Shown here piece after piece: positions 17,601 through 24,998 of a stretch of 64,000 nucleotides of DNA. Source of the stretch: Gracilibacillus lacisalsi DSM 19029 (GTDB lineage Bacteria; Bacillota; Bacilli; Bacillales; Amphibacillaceae); assembly GCF_000377765.1 (NCBI RefSeq), contig NZ_KB898662.1:434001-498000 (forward strand). The letters are read 5' to 3'. Both the position numbers and the translations under genes were made by a program. The notes beneath the pieces were generated by a model. The model saw only the letters and a list, made by a program, of their open reading frames with translations. It was not told the origin of the DNA and did no database searches. The stretch's first letter is position 1. Each line of letters begins with the position of its first letter.

Positions 17601-17672
17601 AGGAGAAAAAGACAGCATTAACACAACAAGTGTAATAAGGAAAACAAAACTACTATTTTTTATCACTTTCAT
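14646..17672 (-). CDS. Secreted N-acetylmuramoyl-L-alanine amidase with 11 peptidoglycan-binding repeats
   Basis: The 1008-aa protein starts at ATG 17672 behind AGGAGGTGG. A signal peptide ends near residue 28. Eleven PG_binding_1 repeats (about residues 65-815) alternate A and B types and are very close in sequence to those of the CAP-domain protein. The C-terminus is an Amidase_3 domain: IFIDPGHGGNDPGG with the first zinc histidine, the zinc glutamate in NGYGLKEKDVV, SFHTNAFNG with the second histidine, and ALLLEYLFIDN with the catalytic glutamate. It would cut the MurNAc-L-Ala bond. It lies just downstream of the CapA/ATP-grasp cluster on the same strand, with a 64-bp gap. Confidence 0.92.
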   Translation of the reverse strand: MKVIKNSSFVFLITLVVLMLSFSPVQAQSKDGQELEKNVPEEITDHDKALANQTLENSDVLKKGTSHPGVVDLKQNLERLGFGSFEMTEDYDSQTEQAVKDFQSYHGLEENGQGDQTTLEKIEELLSSPFQNGQRHEETVRLKENLYILGYWDSPSGTTLYASKTEKAVKEFQQDQALPQSGIADDVTRAKLSELAQQPLRNGMYRKDAVTLKEDLEHLGFGSFAKTDYFGPQTEQTVKNFQSYYGLEESGQAGQATLEKMEELLSSPFQNGKRHEETVTLKENLYTLGYWDSPSGTTLYASKTEKAVQKFQKDHDLPQSGIADAATREKISELAKQPLQNGMYRKDAVTLKEGLERLGFGSFAKTDYFGPQTEQTVKNFQSYYGLEESGQADQATLEKMEELLSSPFQNGQRHEETVTLKANLYILGYWDSTSGTTLYGSKTEKAVKEFQKDHGLSQSGIADAATREKINELAEKPLQNGMYRKDAVTLKEDLERLGFGSFAKTDYFGPQTEKTVKNFQSYYGLNVNGRADQSTLNKMEELLSSPFQNGQRHKETVTLKENLYTLGYWDSPSGTTLYASKTEKAVKEFQKDQGLPQSGIADDATLEKISELAQQPLQNGMYRKDAVTLKEDLERLGFGSFKKTDYFGPQTEREVKKLQRYYGLNATGIADNQTLRKINDVLSSPLQDRNNHPDVVTLKEDLRHLGFWNRTKLTDLFAGETEKAVRAFQEHYGLAVNGIADEPTLAKIESILKSPYQNGNSNSDISTFKEQLIFLGYSQGISTTQLFGPKTEARVKDFQQDMNLPVSGILDEVTIEVLEHTYSNHAVKIFIDPGHGGNDPGGNGYGLKEKDVVLKIAKSAQEYLQKNYEGVDVKLSRSTDVFVGLETRSQIANDWNADYFVSFHTNAFNGSANGFESYIYNGNVSKETERLQKEIHTFIIDEIGAYDRGMKQANFNVLRNTNMPALLLEYLFIDNKNDNELLSNESYVKRLGEVTAKAIAESFYLRSK

Positions 17673-17736
17673 TCCACCTCCTACTTTATAATTCTAGTAA
17701 TTTTTACTCATATTATATATCGGAATTAATTTGCAA

Positions 17737-18795
17737 TTATGAAATATCCATATCAGGGATATTTTTCTTTAGATGTTTAATAACATTCTGATAAACTTCT
17801 TCTGACTTAAATACGCCCATATCTGTGATGATATGCTCTCTTTCTTTAACAATGTCTCTCAGTAAGTGCATTTTAAAGTCTTTTTGATCAGTACTATCGA
17901 CAAATGTTAATGTCATTTTTGGTCGATCGATTTTCAACATTGTACTCTCAGGATCGTTTTTTTCAATATCAATCGACATAAATGCACCAATTTGACGATA
18001 TAAACCAAACTGTCCTGTATAGAAGTTCCCCAACGAATAGGCAGCAAATGTTTCTTTTCCACGTGAGTTTAAAATATATGCTGGTGGTTGCAATACATGT
18101 GGGTGGTGACCAATAATTACATCAGCACCAGCATCAGAAAAATCGATACTTACTTCTTGTTGTTCGGATGTGGGATCTAAATGATACTCCCTTCCGAAGT
18201 GTAATGAGACAATAATTACATCGGCAATCCCTTTATTACGAATATCTTTAATCAAGTCTTTCGTTGCTTTTAGACGCATTGGGTGATAGGTATTAGCTAA
18301 ATGCGGCTTTTTATTCACGATTTTTTGTTGCTCTACCCCTACCCCGCGTGTATACGAAAGGAAACATACCTTCAAACCGTTAATGTCAAATAATCTTAAG
18401 TTTTCTTGATCTTCACGACTCTCATGGGCGCCAACATAAGGTAATCCCATTGCCTTAAGATTCTCAATTGATTTTAGTAGACCTTCTTCACCTCTGTCTA
18501 ACACATGGTTATTAGCTATATTTACAATATTTGTTCCATAATCCTTTAAAATATAACCTAACTCTACTGGACTATTGAATTTAGGAAATGAACTTAAACC
18601 AATTTCTTTTCCAGCAATGATCGACTCTAAATTGACAATATTGAAATCAGTTTCTTGAAAAAGTGGCTTTGCAACAGCCAATTTTTCATTAAAATCATAG
18701 CCGAATTTTTTTTTCGCTGTACGATAAACTCTCGTATGCAGTAAGACATCTCCTGTTGCTCCTAAAGTAAATTTACCTGTTCTACCTGTCTTCAT
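17737..18795 (-). CDS. CapA/PgsA-type metallophosphatase-like protein without membrane anchor
   Basis: The 352-aa protein belongs to the CapA (PGA_cap) family of the calcineurin-like fold. Motifs seen are ATGDVLLH, NLESIIAG, NIANNHVLDRGEEGL, SLHFGREYH and IIGHHPHVLQP. In polyglutamate capsule systems CapA/PgsA is membrane-anchored and needed for polymerisation or export. This copy begins MKTGRTGKFTLGATGDV, with no signal or membrane helix, so it is probably cytoplasmic. It overlaps the preceding gene by 14 bp and has its own GAGG site, so it is the last gene of the ATP-grasp operon. Its exact reaction is unknown. Confidence 0.85.
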   Translation of the reverse strand: MKTGRTGKFTLGATGDVLLHTRVYRTAKKKFGYDFNEKLAVAKPLFQETDFNIVNLESIIAGKEIGLSSFPKFNSPVELGYILKDYGTNIVNIANNHVLDRGEEGLLKSIENLKAMGLPYVGAHESREDQENLRLFDINGLKVCFLSYTRGVGVEQQKIVNKKPHLANTYHPMRLKATKDLIKDIRNKGIADVIIVSLHFGREYHLDPTSEQQEVSIDFSDAGADVIIGHHPHVLQPPAYILNSRGKETFAAYSLGNFYTGQFGLYRQIGAFMSIDIEKNDPESTMLKIDRPKMTLTFVDSTDQKDFKMHLLRDIVKEREHIITDMGVFKSEEVYQNVIKHLKKNIPDMDIS

Positions 18796-19783
18796 TTTTT
18801 ACCTCATTTCGATCTTGAGTTTTTATTTCAAAACCCGTTTTAATAATTGGAATATCATTATCCATAAAGTTAAAAGAGCGTATAGGGCAATTTTTGGTAA
18901 CTAATTTTTGTAATTTATAAATATTGTTTTTCTGACCACGTACTACTAAATGGGCATTATATTTTGTTTGATAGTTCAGGTAACCATCTAACCCATAAAA
19001 CAAGACCCGTTGTTGAATCCAACGTTTAAATTGGTTTAGATCTACATCGCCATAGATATCAAAAAGAGCATGGTGATCATGTTCTTCTTTCATAGGAGTA
19101 ATCCTAATTTCTGTCGCATAACCATTGTTAAAGATGGAAGTGGCTCGGCGATAGTCAAAGAAAGCAATGGATTCTTTAGGTTCAAAATTAGAGAAATGTT
19201 GTTTTAATTGATCTAATAGAAGTGTGCGAGATCCTTTTTCAGCGTTCACATAAAAGTATTTGAAGTGATTTAAAGAGTAATTATAATCTAAAAAGATTTG
19301 CTTTTGATCACGATCTACTTTAAATAGTAATTCAATAGGCTGATCTGGTTTAAGATTTGAAGCAAAAGTTGTAATCATCTCTTTTATTGCTTCTATTAAC
19401 TGATTGTCTCCTTGGTATAGTTGATAATCTAGTTGATCAGCTGAATCCGTTTCAGCCTTTAACATCTCCATAACTTCTTTATTATAAACAAGACAAGCAA
19501 ACTCGAATGTTGCACCCAATTCACTTATTTGGATCTGGTAATCAGAGAGAAGACCCGTTGGTTGAAACTGATCGGAGGTGATCTCTATCTGTATAGCTTG
19601 ATTCATATCCACCTGCCAAGATTCACCCTCCTCATTTGCCAAACAATAATGTTCTGGTGAATAATAACTCAAGGTGAGACCAGCACGCCAGCCCTCTAAT
19701 GCTAATAAATAAGGGAAAACCTCATTAGAATCAAGTTGAGTATCTAAGAAATGATGTAATTTTTGTTTCGAGATTTCTTGCAT
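18782..19783 (-). CDS. Paralog of the ATP-grasp proteins lacking the ATP-grasp core
   Basis: The 333-aa protein shares both ends with its ATP-grasp neighbours. The N-terminal module has YLLALEGWRAGLTLSYY (about residues 24-40). The C-terminal acylphosphatase-like module runs from YGDVDLNQFKRW through LDGYLNYQ to IIKTGFEIKTQ. The central section carries none of the ATP-grasp motifs seen in the neighbours (no glycine loop, no NVS-GG, no RDVP). It is therefore likely a non-catalytic partner, scaffold or substrate-binding subunit. Its start overlaps the preceding stop by one base, so translation is coupled. It has no name in any family I recognise with certainty. Confidence 0.65.
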   Translation of the reverse strand: MQEISKQKLHHFLDTQLDSNEVFPYLLALEGWRAGLTLSYYSPEHYCLANEEGESWQVDMNQAIQIEITSDQFQPTGLLSDYQIQISELGATFEFACLVYNKEVMEMLKAETDSADQLDYQLYQGDNQLIEAIKEMITTFASNLKPDQPIELLFKVDRDQKQIFLDYNYSLNHFKYFYVNAEKGSRTLLLDQLKQHFSNFEPKESIAFFDYRRATSIFNNGYATEIRITPMKEEHDHHALFDIYGDVDLNQFKRWIQQRVLFYGLDGYLNYQTKYNAHLVVRGQKNNIYKLQKLVTKNCPIRSFNFMDNDIPIIKTGFEIKTQDRNEVKNEDR

Positions 19784-21357
19784 TATTTTGTCACCTTCCT
19801 AACTACTCCTTTGATTTTGCGAATAACCTTTTGGGATACGGTTATATTTGATTCGGGTGTTGCTTGAGTACCCTTTGTTTTAGCATTTGATTTTTGACTA
19901 GTTTTCTTTGCAGGCATCTTTTTAAGGTGCTGTTTCCTAATATCAAATCCTATTTTTATTGTTTTATCCCAATCTTGAATCATTATCGATTGTTCATCTT
20001 TGTCGCTACTGTTCATAACATTCGATTTTAAGTAAGTAATCATGTTCTCCACGGCTTCTTCTTTACCAGCTACAACAACTAATAGGACTTTCTGCTTCAA
20101 ATTCTTAACATAGCCATGCAAATGATAAATAAGTGCCTGTTCCTTGATCATTTTATAATACGGATCTTTACAATAATCCCCTTTAATAATTATTTTCTTT
20201 TTAGTTAAAGGATAATTAGGCGCATCAGGAATTTTAACTTCATCGGCCACACCACTTGATAAAATATCCATAAAATATTTGTAATCAAAGTATAATTTTT
20301 CATTAACTGGTTCCTTCGTATCAGGAAAGTAATAATCAATGATAGCTTTAGGTACATCTCTTGCTTGTCCTTTTACCGGATACAGATGACTACCAATACC
20401 AGCTCTTGTATTAATCTCAATTACTGCTGCTGAATCCTGTTGCTGATCAACCATAATATCTACTCCTCCATGTGCAAGTCCAGGAATAGCTTTTACAGCT
20501 TTTACAGCAACTTCTTTAACGTACGATGAAAGATGATCAGTTACGTCAATAGGTTCACCACCTGATGAAACATTGCTATTTTTTCGTAACGCTAATATTT
20601 CATTTTCTGGTAAAACCGTACTCAATTTATAATTTGCCTGCTCAATATACTTTCTTGTTTCCATGTCAAACTTGATCGGACGCCCTTTTAAATTAGGATT
20701 ATGATTGCGTTCCTTATTCTTCTGCTTTATTAATTCACGAATGGAGTGCTTTCCATCCCCTTCAATATAGGCAGGTACACGATTAATAGCACCGATGACC
20801 TGTTCACCTACAACATAAACACGGTACTCTTCCCCAGAAAAGAACTTTTCCACAATAATCTCTGAAAAGTCCAAATCATTTCTAACATATTTAATTGCAT
20901 CTAGTAGTTGTGATTCATTATTTATATTTGGAATAACACCTTGACCTAAATTACTATTGGACGGTTTAACAACTAATGGATAACCGATTGTCTCTACAAA
21001 CGTAAAGATATCATCAATTGATGTATCAGGACCAAAGTACTTACCTATAGGAGTAGGAACATTATTATTAATCAAATGTTCTTTAGTTAAATTCTTATCA
21101 TTACAAATCTTCATCGCTTCTTTCGTTGTGTCAGGTCCTTTCGAAACTGCGAAAGAATAGGATTGATCTTGATAAAGAAATTTGTAGTTTACCTCTACTC
21201 GATTGACATATTTAATATTAAAAAATGTAAGGGATAAGCCACGTCTCCATCCTTCAAGTGCAATAGTATATAAACTCAATTTATCTGCAGGTACAGCCTG
21301 TGGCACACAATTTTTCAGATGCTCTAACCTAGTTTGATCAGTACTCAAAGCATTCAC
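19783..21357 (-). CDS. ATP-grasp ligase, cyanophycin-synthetase-like (paralog 1)
   Basis: The 524-aa protein has four parts. An N-terminal module contains ALEGWRRGLSLTFF. A CphA/D-Ala-ligase-like ATP-grasp core (about residues 95-345) shows YPLVVKPSNSNLGQGV, EEYRVYVVG, NVSSGGEPIDVTD, GGVDIMVD and GQARDVPKAIIDYYFP. Next comes an acylphosphatase-like domain, about 390-470. Last is a basic, Lys-rich tail. Such enzymes join a carboxylate to an amine through an acyl-phosphate. Neighbours suggest it elongates an amino-acid polymer or side chain. The GTG at 21357 sits very close to AGAAGG, so a TTG three codons later is also possible. It lies 301 bp beyond the upstream terminator and probably has its own promoter. 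Confidence 0.82.
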   Translation of the reverse strand: MNALSTDQTRLEHLKNCVPQAVPADKLSLYTIALEGWRRGLSLTFFNIKYVNRVEVNYKFLYQDQSYSFAVSKGPDTTKEAMKICNDKNLTKEHLINNNVPTPIGKYFGPDTSIDDIFTFVETIGYPLVVKPSNSNLGQGVIPNINNESQLLDAIKYVRNDLDFSEIIVEKFFSGEEYRVYVVGEQVIGAINRVPAYIEGDGKHSIRELIKQKNKERNHNPNLKGRPIKFDMETRKYIEQANYKLSTVLPENEILALRKNSNVSSGGEPIDVTDHLSSYVKEVAVKAVKAIPGLAHGGVDIMVDQQQDSAAVIEINTRAGIGSHLYPVKGQARDVPKAIIDYYFPDTKEPVNEKLYFDYKYFMDILSSGVADEVKIPDAPNYPLTKKKIIIKGDYCKDPYYKMIKEQALIYHLHGYVKNLKQKVLLVVVAGKEEAVENMITYLKSNVMNSSDKDEQSIMIQDWDKTIKIGFDIRKQHLKKMPAKKTSQKSNAKTKGTQATPESNITVSQKVIRKIKGVVRKVTK

Positions 21358-21414
21358 TTCCTTCTAATATAAACTTAATCACTTTTAATGAATAAGCAGA
21401 AATTTTCACGAACC

Positions 21415-21654
21415 ATTTTATCACAACCATTTCAGCTATAATAGGCAAATTTACTTATTAATATATAAAACAGTTGCTTATTACATTTTATCTAATGACA
21501 AAGCTTTTTACGAGTCTTTTCTAGCAATTGCGACAAATAAACCGCTCAAAAACTATGAAGATCATAGTCATCTATTTAGTAATACTTACTCACCTAGACC
21601 TGACGATCCTTTTAAATATGTTTACATAAAACATCAAAAAATCAAGCAATCATA
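21415..21654 (+). pseudogene. Possible gene remnant in the ATP-grasp intergenic gap
   Basis: In the 301-bp gap, one plus-strand frame stays open for about 80 codons without any ATG, GTG or TTG start and ends in TAA at 21652-21654 (it includes ILSNDKAFYESFLAIATNK and YSPRPDDPFKYVYIKHQ). Composition looks protein-like, but I do not recognise it, and its end overlaps a terminator hairpin. It may be a decayed gene fragment or chance. Confidence 0.2.
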
Positions 21655-21672
21655 ATGATTACTTGATTTTTT
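21636..21672 (-). terminator. Terminator inside the ATP-grasp cluster
   Basis: AAAAAATCAAG pairs with CTTGATTTTTT, overlapping the stop codon of the upstream ATP-grasp gene (21659). It splits the cluster into an upstream unit (to 21659) and a downstream unit (21357-17737). Confidence 0.75.
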
Positions 21673-23311
21673 GTGACTTAAAACCTTGACCGATAGCTCG
21701 CAACGGAGCTGTCATTCTCCAGGAGCGACTTAATTTCATCTTAATGTTTTCTTTCTCTAATCTCCGTTTATCTTTTCGCATTTTATGAAGCTCTTTCTCA
21801 TAACGCTTAATCACGGTGTTAATGTTTCTCCGTCCTATATTCTCCATTTCCTCACTGATTTCAAAGCCTATTTTTACAGGTTGATCAAATGTTTCTTCCG
21901 TTACTTTCTTTACCTCAGCTATGCCTTCAACATCTGTTATCACTTGTTTAAAATGATTGACGACTGCTTTATCTGTACCAGCTACTATAACTTCAATTTC
22001 ATTCTCTGTTAAAGTTGTAATATAACCACTTAAGTTTAAATCTAAAGCTGAATATTTAATATAGCGATGGTAACGAATTCGATTCACTTTTCCAGATATA
22101 ACATAGCGTTTCTGATAGATATCACCAACTAAAGCTGGTGCAACCTCTACTTCTTCACCTGAACGGTTTTGTAATGGTTCTAATACTGTATTAAAATCAA
22201 AATAAACCTTTTCTCGATCTGTCTTAATATCTTTAGTTTCAGGGAAATAATAATCAACGATAGCGGAAGGGATATCTCTAGCTCTACCTCTCATAGGAAA
22301 GAGAATTCCACCAATTTGTGCGGTTGGATTTAACTCAATCACAACAGCAGCTTGATTGACAGGTTTATTTAAGTCAACGATAATATCGACCCCACCATGG
22401 TAAAGTCCTGGGATTGCTTTAACTGCATTAATAGCAATTTGCTTAAACTCCTCTGGTATCTCATCGGTAACATCAACAGGATCTCCTCCTGCTGACACAT
22501 TTGTTTTTTCTTTTAGGAGGATCTTTTCGCCCTTTTTCGGAATACTGGTCAAATCATAACCACTATGATCAATAAATTCTAAAGTTTCTTGGTCAATTTC
22601 AATTAAGCAACTAAATAGACGTGCATTTTTTCGACGCTGCTCGTTTTTATATTCGATTAATTCTTCAATTGTATGTTCTCCATCACCAATAATGTTGGCA
22701 GGTAAACGATTATAAGCTGCAACGACTTGATCTTCTACTACATAGACTCGGTATTCTTCCCCAGGTACATATTGCTCTAATATCAGTTCTTCATACTCAA
22801 GCGTATTTCGTACATAATCAATCGCTTTTTCTAATTCTTTTGCCGTTTTAATATTGGTAATTACTCCGTTACCAAGACTTCCATTAGTCGGCTTCAAGAC
22901 TAATGGATAACCAATTTCTTCAGCATAAGCAATCATATCTGCCTTCGTTGTACCTTCTAAAAATTCATCACCTTTGGGTACTGGGACACCTTCTCGCTCT
23001 AAATAAGTTTTTGTTTCATTCTTATCGGAGCCGATCTCCACAGCTTCATCCGACACCTTGTCACCACGAGTTCGGAAAAAATAATGGGTTTTCGTATCGG
23101 AACTTAATGAAAATAATCTCCCTGGTGGATTTACTCCAAAGGTAATCATATCGTCAAATTTACCCGAATCAATTGTATACCATTTTAACGTTAACCCTCT
23201 GCGCCAACCTTCTAAAGCTACTGCATAAGCGCAAAGCTTTGTTTTCCTTGCACCTCTTACAATCTCATTGGTGAGGTGCGGAAGTGAAATTACTTGTTGA
23301 TTGTTCCACAT
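21659..23311 (-). CDS. ATP-grasp ligase, cyanophycin-synthetase-like, with C-terminal coiled coil (paralog 2)
   Basis: The 550-aa protein has the same plan as paralogs 1 and 3. The N-terminal module reads VALEGWRRGLTLKWY, followed by HYFFRTRGDKVSDEAV. The ATP-grasp core (about residues 100-350) has YPLVLKPTNGSLGNGV, NVSAGGDPVDVTD, GGVDIIVDLN and RGRARDIPSAIVDYYFPE. An acylphosphatase-like domain spans about 385-485. The C-terminus adds a basic coiled coil (RYEKELHKMRKDKRRLEKEN) and the motif SRSWRMTAPLR. That coiled coil plus SxSWRxTAPLR tail is familiar from polysaccharide glycosyltransferases, where it may hold complexes together. Start ATG 23311 has a GGAGG site. The gap to paralog 3 is 29 bp. 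Confidence 0.85.
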   Translation of the reverse strand: MWNNQQVISLPHLTNEIVRGARKTKLCAYAVALEGWRRGLTLKWYTIDSGKFDDMITFGVNPPGRLFSLSSDTKTHYFFRTRGDKVSDEAVEIGSDKNETKTYLEREGVPVPKGDEFLEGTTKADMIAYAEEIGYPLVLKPTNGSLGNGVITNIKTAKELEKAIDYVRNTLEYEELILEQYVPGEEYRVYVVEDQVVAAYNRLPANIIGDGEHTIEELIEYKNEQRRKNARLFSCLIEIDQETLEFIDHSGYDLTSIPKKGEKILLKEKTNVSAGGDPVDVTDEIPEEFKQIAINAVKAIPGLYHGGVDIIVDLNKPVNQAAVVIELNPTAQIGGILFPMRGRARDIPSAIVDYYFPETKDIKTDREKVYFDFNTVLEPLQNRSGEEVEVAPALVGDIYQKRYVISGKVNRIRYHRYIKYSALDLNLSGYITTLTENEIEVIVAGTDKAVVNHFKQVITDVEGIAEVKKVTEETFDQPVKIGFEISEEMENIGRRNINTVIKRYEKELHKMRKDKRRLEKENIKMKLSRSWRMTAPLRAIGQGFKSQKIK

Positions 23312-23340
23312 ATACTTTCCTCCAGCTATTTCGAAATGAT

Positions 23341-24987
23341 TTATGACTCTTTGTCCTTATTAAAAAGCCGGTACGTTCCTTTTACTACATCAGATACACG
23401 ACGAAACGGATAAGTAACTATCCATGATTTACTCTTTTGGAAACTATTATATTGTTGTTCTAATTGTTTTAGTTCTTTCTTCATCATGTTCATTTCTTCA
23501 TTTAATTCTTTCAGGTGTTCTAACTGTGTCTTATAATCTGCCTTAATTTCAAATCCGATCTTAACAGGCTCATCCCAGATTACTTCTTTGATATCTTCTA
23601 CTGTAGACCTTTCCGGGTCTTCCTTTATCGATTCTTTAAACTCTTCTAGCATCTCTTCACTATCACTAATAACAACTATTTCAATTCGTCCGTCATGTAA
23701 TTTGCTAATAAAACCACTAATTCTTCTTTCAAATGCTTGCTTTCTTAAACCTCTGTGATAATCAATACTTAAAACATCACCCGAGACAATGAATTTTCTT
23801 CCATAAACTATTCCCTTTGGTGGTTTCGACACTTTTGTAACAGTGGCCACTTTTGAGATTAGTGGTTCTAACATATCCCCTAAATCAAAATAAAGGCTCG
23901 TTTGTCTTTCCACACCCTTTGTCTCAGGGAAATAGTAGTCCATAATAGCAGCTGGGACATCTCGGGCTTGTCCTCTCATTGGGAACAAAAGCGAGCCTAT
24001 TTGTGCAGTAGGATTTATTTCTAACACGTATGGCGTAATCTTTTCACCATCTATTTGCACAATAATATCTACCGCCCCATGAGGCAGTTCAGGAACAACT
24101 TTCAATGCGTTTACTGCAGCTTGTTTTACTTTTTCATCTAGCTCATCTAATACGTCAACTGGGTCTCCACCAAGTGAAATATTCGACTTATTAGTGAGGA
24201 AAACCTGCTCTCCTTTTGGAGGTATTTCATCAAATTGATAACCTTGACTTAAGACATAATCGATAAGCTCTTGATTAATTTTTATCGGACAACTAATTAA
24301 ACGGGGATTATCCTTGCGCATCTCATTCTTCTGATCAATTAACTGCTTGATTGTATCCTCACCGTTACCAACAACATTCGCTGGGATCCTTTTAATAGCT
24401 CCAACAACTCTGTTATCTACTATATATAGTCTGTAATCTTCACCTTCAATAAACTGTTCTACAAGAATATCGTCTTCTAAGTCCTCCTTCACATTATTCA
24501 CCGCATTTTGGAGTTCCATTGAATCTTTAATATTCGTGTAGACTTTATTCCCAAAACTTCCGTTCACCGGTTTTACCACAACAGGATAACCAATACTATC
24601 GACATATTCATTGATTTCCTCAATGGTACTATCCTTGGAAAATGTCTTACTTAAAGGTGTAACGATGTTGTTTTTTACTAGATGTTCTTTCGTTGCCTCT
24701 TTATCTGCTCCAATTGTTACTGCATCGTTACTAACCTTGTCTCCTCTACTTTTAAAGAAATAATGGGTTTTATCCCCTAAGCTCAGAGAAAATAATTTAC
24801 CTGGCTTTTCTGTTGCCCAGGTTTTCATATCTTTAAATTTTTCTGAATCTTTTACATGCCATCTTAATTCTAAACCTCTTCTCCAACCTTCAAGCGCAAT
24901 GACATATGCATCTAATTCCGACCCTCTTGCATCGGTAACAATTTCACTTGATAGATGTGGAAGCCAACTTGTATTTTGATCTTGCAT
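23341..24987 (-). CDS. ATP-grasp ligase, cyanophycin-synthetase-like, with C-terminal coiled coil (paralog 3)
   Basis: The 548-aa protein has N-terminal ALEGWRRGLELRWH and HYFFKSRGDKVSNDAV. Its ATP-grasp core shows YPVVVKPVNGSFGNKV, NISLGGDPVDVLDE, GAVDIIVQ, EINPTAQIGSLL and RGQARDVPAAIMDYYFPE. An acylphosphatase-like domain follows (about 385-480). The tail is a coiled coil ending SKSWIVTYPFRR. It is closest to paralog 2 and was probably made by tandem duplication. A strong AGGAGG site precedes ATG 24987, 11 bp after the TupA-like gene. It probably adds an amino acid to a growing peptide or glycan carboxylate; the substrate is unknown. Confidence 0.85.
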   Translation of the reverse strand: MQDQNTSWLPHLSSEIVTDARGSELDAYVIALEGWRRGLELRWHVKDSEKFKDMKTWATEKPGKLFSLSLGDKTHYFFKSRGDKVSNDAVTIGADKEATKEHLVKNNIVTPLSKTFSKDSTIEEINEYVDSIGYPVVVKPVNGSFGNKVYTNIKDSMELQNAVNNVKEDLEDDILVEQFIEGEDYRLYIVDNRVVGAIKRIPANVVGNGEDTIKQLIDQKNEMRKDNPRLISCPIKINQELIDYVLSQGYQFDEIPPKGEQVFLTNKSNISLGGDPVDVLDELDEKVKQAAVNALKVVPELPHGAVDIIVQIDGEKITPYVLEINPTAQIGSLLFPMRGQARDVPAAIMDYYFPETKGVERQTSLYFDLGDMLEPLISKVATVTKVSKPPKGIVYGRKFIVSGDVLSIDYHRGLRKQAFERRISGFISKLHDGRIEIVVISDSEEMLEEFKESIKEDPERSTVEDIKEVIWDEPVKIGFEIKADYKTQLEHLKELNEEMNMMKKELKQLEQQYNSFQKSKSWIVTYPFRRVSDVVKGTYRLFNKDKES

Positions 24988-24998
24988 AAAGATGCCTC

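Noticed and set aside
10860-17672. Plus-strand ORFs of about 60-120 codons opposite the peptidoglycan-binding repeats
   Set aside because: They recur with the repeat period and are antisense shadows of the wall proteins.
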